From Acidimicrobiia bacterium (lineage in GTDB: Bacteria > Actinomycetota > Acidimicrobiia > IMCC26256 > BP-133): a stretch of DNA of 8,910 nt. Each line of letters begins with the position of its first letter. Position 1 is the first letter of the stretch. The stretch lies in the NCBI GenBank assembly GCA_025923175.1, contig JAICGL010000129.1:1-8910 (forward strand). The letters are read 5' to 3'. Below the pieces are notes generated by a model, which saw nothing but the letters and a program-made list of their open reading frames with translations, was not told where the DNA came from and did not search any database. Made by a program: the position numbers and the translations under genes. Below are positions 5,306 through 8,910 of the stretch, piece by piece.

Positions 5306-7516
5306 CTAACCCGCTGCACCCCGCTGCAGCAGCGTTGCCGGGCTCAGGCGCCGCCGCCACCGCCCGAGGACTGAATCGCTGGTGTCGAGCGCCCGCGTCA
5401 GCGTCTCGACCTCCTCCCACGCCTGGCTGACCTCTTCTTCGGACGGGTCGCCCGGCGAGTACGACGCCTTCGTGAAGAGACGGGCCAGCCTGGTCATCGG
5501 CGAGCCCACATCGGCGGCGATCGACCCGGTGCCGCCGACGGCGAACTCCAGGGGCGTGAGGGTGACCGCCGGGTACGCCCCCGCCTCCCGCAGCCGATCC
5601 AGCGCTTCTGACCAGGCGCCGGCCACGCGGGCCCGGGCAGGCCCAGCCCGGCGCCGCCGGACACGCCGCTGCCGCTTCAGAAGCGGCGGCACGGCCAGGA
5701 GCGCCGCAACCCCCAGGACCACGAGCCCGACCTGGGCCAGCCAGCGGACGAACCCGCTGTCCGACGCCGACGACTCCTGCTCGAACGGGTCCTGCTCGGC
5801 CTCGGGCGCCCGCTCCGTCGTCGGCGTCGGAGCGGCCGGGTCCTCTGCGCTGGCGGTGGTGGTCGTGGTGGCGAGAATCGGGTTGGCCTCCGGGTTGTAG
5901 GTCCCGGTGTAGTTCGTCGGGTTCGGCTCGAAGCGCCCCGGGGTCGGCTCGAAGGCCACCCAGCCCATGCCGTTGATGTGGACCTCGGGCCAGGCGTGGG
6001 CCTCCTTGGTCGTCACGTGGAAGATGTCGAGCGGCTGGTCGTAGGCGCCGGGGGTGAAGCCGACGGCAACCCGGGCGGGGAGGCCGAGCGAACGGGCCAT
6101 GGCGGCAAAGGCGCCGGCGAACTGCTCGCAGTAGCCGATCTTGGATCGGAACAGGAAGTAGCGGAGGTGGTCGTCGGAGTGCCCGGCCGGCGCCGCCTCG
6201 TCGTAGGTGTAGTTGTTGCGCAGGAAATCCTGCAGGGCCATCGACTGCTGGTAGGGGCCGATGGCGCTGGCCGTCTTCTCCCGGGCCAGGTCCCGCACGT
6301 CGGCGGGGAAGTCTTCCGGCAGTTCCAGGTAGGGCTCCATGTCGGCGCCCGGTTCGCCGCCCGCCTGGGCCAGGTCGGCCGGCGTGTAGCGGGGGATCTC
6401 CGACTGCACCTTGTAGATGAGGCCCTCGGCCGACTCCTTCTCGGTCAAAAGCGTCAGCGACTCGGCATTGACCCGGGCGCCCTCGAGGTCGACCCGGCCC
6501 GGCCGGTAGGCGGCGGGAAGCCAGAACGACTCCAGCGGACCGATCCGGAAGTCCTGGACGACCTTGTACGTCAGGGCGTTGTCGCCCGTTTCCTTCGGCA
6601 GTTGGTCGTCAGCCGGACGGTACGTCCCCCGGGACGACCAGATCCGGCCGTCGAACTCCTCCAGCGCGGTGAGGCGCCAGTACGCCGGGATCGGGGAACG
6701 CACGGTGAAGACCTCGATGGCCGGGTCGCTGGTCAGCCGGGCTTTCAGGTCGACCAGCGGGCTGACCGTGATGCGCGACGTGTCGCCGCCGCCACCCGTC
6801 CCCCGCAGTTCGACGAGCGGCGTGGCCTGGGCGCCGGGAAGGTTGGGGCCGAGCACCAGCCCGGCGGCCGCAACCAAGAGCGCCACGGGCGCCGCGCCCA
6901 TAGCCAGGCGGGTCAGGCCGGGCGGCGAGCCTCGCCCGGAGAACCAGGCACTGGGGAGGTTGGCAGCGTGGCTGGCGGCCACGAACAGGAGGGCGGCCAC
7001 AACGAAGACGAACGTGGTGGGGAGCTGGAAGCCGTCCTTTCCGAGGGCGGCCCCCATGACGTAGAGGACGAACGGCGGGAGGATCGCCGTGAGCGTGCCG
7101 TCGCCCCGGAACGCCAGCCAGTCGGCAGCGGCGGCGCAGACCCAGGTGCCGGCGACGCTGATGAGCAGCAGGCCGGGGGTCACCTCGGTCGGTGCAACGG
7201 CATTGCGGAAGGAGTCGAGCCCTGCTGTCCAGGCCCGGGCGAGGGCCGACAGCGTGCTTCCGGTCGGCAGCCCGTAGAAGGTGGTGTGGCCCGCCACCAC
7301 GGCGCAGAGCAGCAGGCTCATGACCACGGCCGAGACGGCGAACGACAGCGGCACCGGCCAGCGCCGGGAGGCCAGGCCCACGCCGTGGGCCCCGACGGCG
7401 GCCAGGAAGACCGGCAGCACCCAGGAGGCGTCGTTGAAGAGCCGGGCGAAGCCCAGCGTGGCCACCACCGACAGGGTGGCGAGTGTTAGGAGCGAACCGG
7501 TGCGCCGCGCTGACAT
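5306..7516 (-). CDS. TgpA-like membrane transglutaminase (DUF3488 / transglutaminase / DUF4129)
   Basis: A 736-residue integral membrane protein. The N-terminal third holds several hydrophobic segments (about 10-27, 31-48, 55-78, 113-135, 141-160, 166-183, 205-225). An extracytoplasmic region with a papain-like transglutaminase core follows: GYCEQFAGAF with C463, KEAHAWPEVHI with H507, and GWVAFEPTPG with E523 at the third triad position, where many relatives have Asp. After a Thr/Pro/Glu-rich linker (545-585) comes another TM (about 592-611), a very basic stop-transfer (615-630), and a cytoplasmic DUF4129-like domain (about 630-715). The natural reaction and substrate of the bacterial family are not established; an envelope role is usual. 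The ATG at 7516 was chosen because upstream in-frame translation is low-complexity Arg/Pro/Gly shadow of the overlapping DUF58 gene, which it overlaps by 31 nt, implying translational coupling. Confidence 0.9.
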   Translation of the reverse strand: MSARRTGSLLTLATLSVVATLGFARLFNDASWVLPVFLAAVGAHGVGLASRRWPVPLSFAVSAVVMSLLLCAVVAGHTTFYGLPTGSTLSALARAWTAGLDSFRNAVAPTEVTPGLLLISVAGTWVCAAAADWLAFRGDGTLTAILPPFVLYVMGAALGKDGFQLPTTFVFVVAALLFVAASHAANLPSAWFSGRGSPPGLTRLAMGAAPVALLVAAAGLVLGPNLPGAQATPLVELRGTGGGGDTSRITVSPLVDLKARLTSDPAIEVFTVRSPIPAYWRLTALEEFDGRIWSSRGTYRPADDQLPKETGDNALTYKVVQDFRIGPLESFWLPAAYRPGRVDLEGARVNAESLTLLTEKESAEGLIYKVQSEIPRYTPADLAQAGGEPGADMEPYLELPEDFPADVRDLAREKTASAIGPYQQSMALQDFLRNNYTYDEAAPAGHSDDHLRYFLFRSKIGYCEQFAGAFAAMARSLGLPARVAVGFTPGAYDQPLDIFHVTTKEAHAWPEVHINGMGWVAFEPTPGRFEPNPTNYTGTYNPEANPILATTTTTASAEDPAAPTPTTERAPEAEQDPFEQESSASDSGFVRWLAQVGLVVLGVAALLAVPPLLKRQRRVRRRRAGPARARVAGAWSEALDRLREAGAYPAVTLTPLEFAVGGTGSIAADVGSPMTRLARLFTKASYSPGDPSEEEVSQAWEEVETLTRALDTSDSVLGRWRRRLSPATLLQRGAAG

Positions 7517-8688
7517 GTGACCATGGCCTGGTTCCAGGCCGACTTGAAGGGGCTGGCGGAGGAGACGGGCACGACGAGGGCGCCCGGCGCCGTCGGGACG
7601 GGATTCACGTCGACCTCTCCGTAGGCCGATGGGCGGATGGCACAGACGAAGATCAATCCCAGCCGGGCCCGCAGCGCGCCGAGGGCGACGAAGTCGGTCC
7701 GCTCGACGTCGGCCACGATGGCGGCCAGCGGGCCCTCGGCGGTGCGGCGGAGGCCTTCCATGACCTGGTCCCACCGGACGTAGGTCTCGACGGAGGCGCC
7801 GGCGAGGTACTCCATGATCTGGGGGTAGCGGTCGCCGCCGGAGGATCGGATGTCGACCCCGCCGGTGGTCATGAAGCGCACCTGCCGCCGCCCCCGGCAC
7901 ATGGCCGTGGCCAGCGAGGCGGCGATCTCCACCGCCCGCTCGAGCGAGTCGCCGTGGTGGGTGGACGGGCGGGTGTCGAGCAGGATGGTGGAGCGGGCCT
8001 CCCAGGGCATCTCGTCCTGGCGGAGCATGAGCTCGCCGGTCCGGGCGGTCGACCGCCAGTGGACCCGGCGCAGGTCGTCGCCGACCTCGTACTCCCGCAG
8101 GCCGAAGAAGTCGAGCCCGACCGGGACCCGGGACGCCTGCATGGCTCCCATCCGGGCCTCCCGGCTGGCGGCGCCGGGCAGGGGCAGGACGTCCTCCACC
8201 TTGGGATAGACGACGAATTTGTCCTCGCCCGCCAGCGTGATGCCGGTCTCGATGACACCGAAGGCGTCGTGGACCGACAGCCGCAGCGGCCCGACCGTGT
8301 AGATGCCCCGCCGGGTCGTCGGCAGTCGGTAGGCAGCGTCGGCCGTCTCGCCCGGCGCCAGCGGCGGAACGAGGAAGCGGGCGACCCGCCGGCCGGTATC
8401 GAAGGAGTCGACGGCGGCGAGGACCGGTGTCGACCGGCGACCGAGGTTCATGAGCGTGAGGTCGGCCCGGGCTGCCTCTCCGGCCTCGGCCCGGGTCGGG
8501 CGCAGCACCCGTTCGGCCGAGAGGCGCAGGGCGTGGCGCCGCCCCTTGATGAAGGCGACGACGACCACCATGAAGCAGGCGGCGGCCAGCATGGCCAGCT
8601 CCTCGACGCCGAGCACGCGGGCTCCGACGAGCAGGGCGGCGGCCGCCCCGCAGAGGGACCACCCACGGTTGGTCAGCGACGGCCGCAA
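7486..8688 (-). CDS. DUF58 domain protein
   Basis: A 400-residue protein with two N-terminal hydrophobic segments (about 10-27 and 29-47) and then a cytoplasmic part. The diagnostic DUF58 block FFGLREYEVGDDLRRVHW, followed by STARTGELMLRQDE, spans residues 194-226. After it comes an apparent vWA-like strand with TILLDTRPSTHHG (234-246), where D238 is the usual first acidic position. DUF58 proteins pair with MoxR ATPases and are thought to act in assembly or activation of partner complexes; the specific partner is unknown. The TTG start at 8688 is 12 nt after the moxR stop and has AAGG about 11 nt upstream. No better ATG or GTG precedes the first TM. The end overlaps the transglutaminase start by 31 nt. 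Confidence 0.9.
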   Translation of the reverse strand: MRPSLTNRGWSLCGAAAALLVGARVLGVEELAMLAAACFMVVVVAFIKGRRHALRLSAERVLRPTRAEAGEAARADLTLMNLGRRSTPVLAAVDSFDTGRRVARFLVPPLAPGETADAAYRLPTTRRGIYTVGPLRLSVHDAFGVIETGITLAGEDKFVVYPKVEDVLPLPGAASREARMGAMQASRVPVGLDFFGLREYEVGDDLRRVHWRSTARTGELMLRQDEMPWEARSTILLDTRPSTHHGDSLERAVEIAASLATAMCRGRRQVRFMTTGGVDIRSSGGDRYPQIMEYLAGASVETYVRWDQVMEGLRRTAEGPLAAIVADVERTDFVALGALRARLGLIFVCAIRPSAYGEVDVNPVPTAPGALVVPVSSASPFKSAWNQAMVTCQRGAPVRS

Positions 8689-8700
8689 GACGACGGCGCC

Positions 8701-8910
8701 TTAGTTGCCCGCTCCGGCGCGGACGCTCGGCACCGGCACCTTGCCGAGCACGGACTCCAGCACGTCAGAGGCCGAGCCGCCGCGCAGCTGCGCCTCGGGG
8801 GAAAGGATCAGGCGATGTTCGAGCACGTTCCCAGCCAGCAACTTGAGATCATCCGGAATCACATAGTCGCGCCCCGCGGCGGCGGCGTAGGCGCGGGAGG
8901 CCCGCTGGAG
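8701..8910 (-). CDS. MoxR-family AAA+ ATPase, C-terminal fragment
   Basis: A 69-residue C-terminal end is visible; the rest of the gene continues beyond the window. RASRAYAAAAGRDYVIPDDL then KLLAGNVLEHRL is the conserved C-terminal lid of MoxR ATPases (A.A...GRdyV.PdDv..la..VL.HRl). It is followed by the usual tail ending in VLGKVPVPSVRAGAGN and TAA. The Walker motifs and sensor residues are outside the window. It is the first visible gene of the minus-strand operon, with DUF58 beginning 12 nt downstream. MoxR proteins are chaperone-like ATPases that often work with vWA/DUF58 partners; here the partner is presumably the adjacent DUF58 product. Confidence 0.9.
   Translation of the reverse strand, partial: LQRASRAYAAAAGRDYVIPDDLKLLAGNVLEHRLILSPEAQLRGGSASDVLESVLGKVPVPSVRAGAGN

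Noticed and set aside
5978..7489. Long open frame of 503 codons on the + strand opposite the transglutaminase gene
   Set aside because: Gly/Arg/Glu-rich shadow translation with no domain character; the opposite strand encodes a recognisable protein.
7517..8662. Upstream extension of the transglutaminase frame to 1118 residues
   Set aside because: The extra 382 residues are Arg/Pro/Gly shadow of the DUF58 gene; the ATG at 7516 begins a normal membrane N-terminus.
1..8910. CRISPR array, insertion sequence, phage genes or a defence system
   Set aside because: No regularly spaced repeats, transposase, integrase or defence-type domains were found on either strand.

Overview
The window is a very GC-rich chromosomal segment with the codon bias of an actinobacterium. 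The neighbourhood MoxR ATPase / DUF58 / TgpA-like transglutaminase / DUF3040 is an actinobacterial arrangement. The fused Wzz-CpsD-like protein and the style of the sulfate-assimilation gene also fit. An Acidimicrobiia-like origin is my guess from overall character, not something the sequence proves. No rRNA, tRNA, CRISPR array, transposase or phage gene was found.

Layout. (1) 1-420 (+): the C-terminal part of an APS kinase domain, closed by a strong hairpin terminator (435-470). (2) 421-703: a highly structured intergenic region leading to a class I SAM-dependent methyltransferase (704-1327, +). (3) 1324-1602 (-): a small CxxC...CxH protein whose stop codon overlaps the methyltransferase stop in a shared CTAG. 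(4) 1603-1843: three consecutive hairpins and no gene. (5) 1844-3367 (-): a Wzz/CpsD-type polysaccharide co-polymerase with degenerate nucleotide-binding motifs. (6) 3368-3723: a divergent regulatory region with palindromes and short repeats. (7) 3724-4776 (+): a membrane-anchored GH26-type glycoside hydrolase. (8) 4916-5302 (+): a DUF3040 membrane protein. (9) 5306-8910 (-): an operon read moxR (partial) > DUF58 > transglutaminase/DUF4129, tightly spaced or overlapping.

Functionally there are two visible blocks. One is an exopolysaccharide pair, in which the co-polymerase and a surface glycan hydrolase diverge from a common control region. The other is the MoxR-DUF58-transglutaminase module, generally thought to act at the cell envelope.

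The most unusual observation is a duplicated structured element. It lies upstream of the methyltransferase (498-585, + sense) and upstream of the small CxxC gene (1745-1707, - sense). The two copies share a 30-nt left arm (26/30 identical). Three of the four differences are compensated on the other side of the stem, and the fourth falls at a conserved unpaired position. This is the signature expected of a cis-acting structured RNA or a structure-recognised DNA element. I do not recognise it as a known family.
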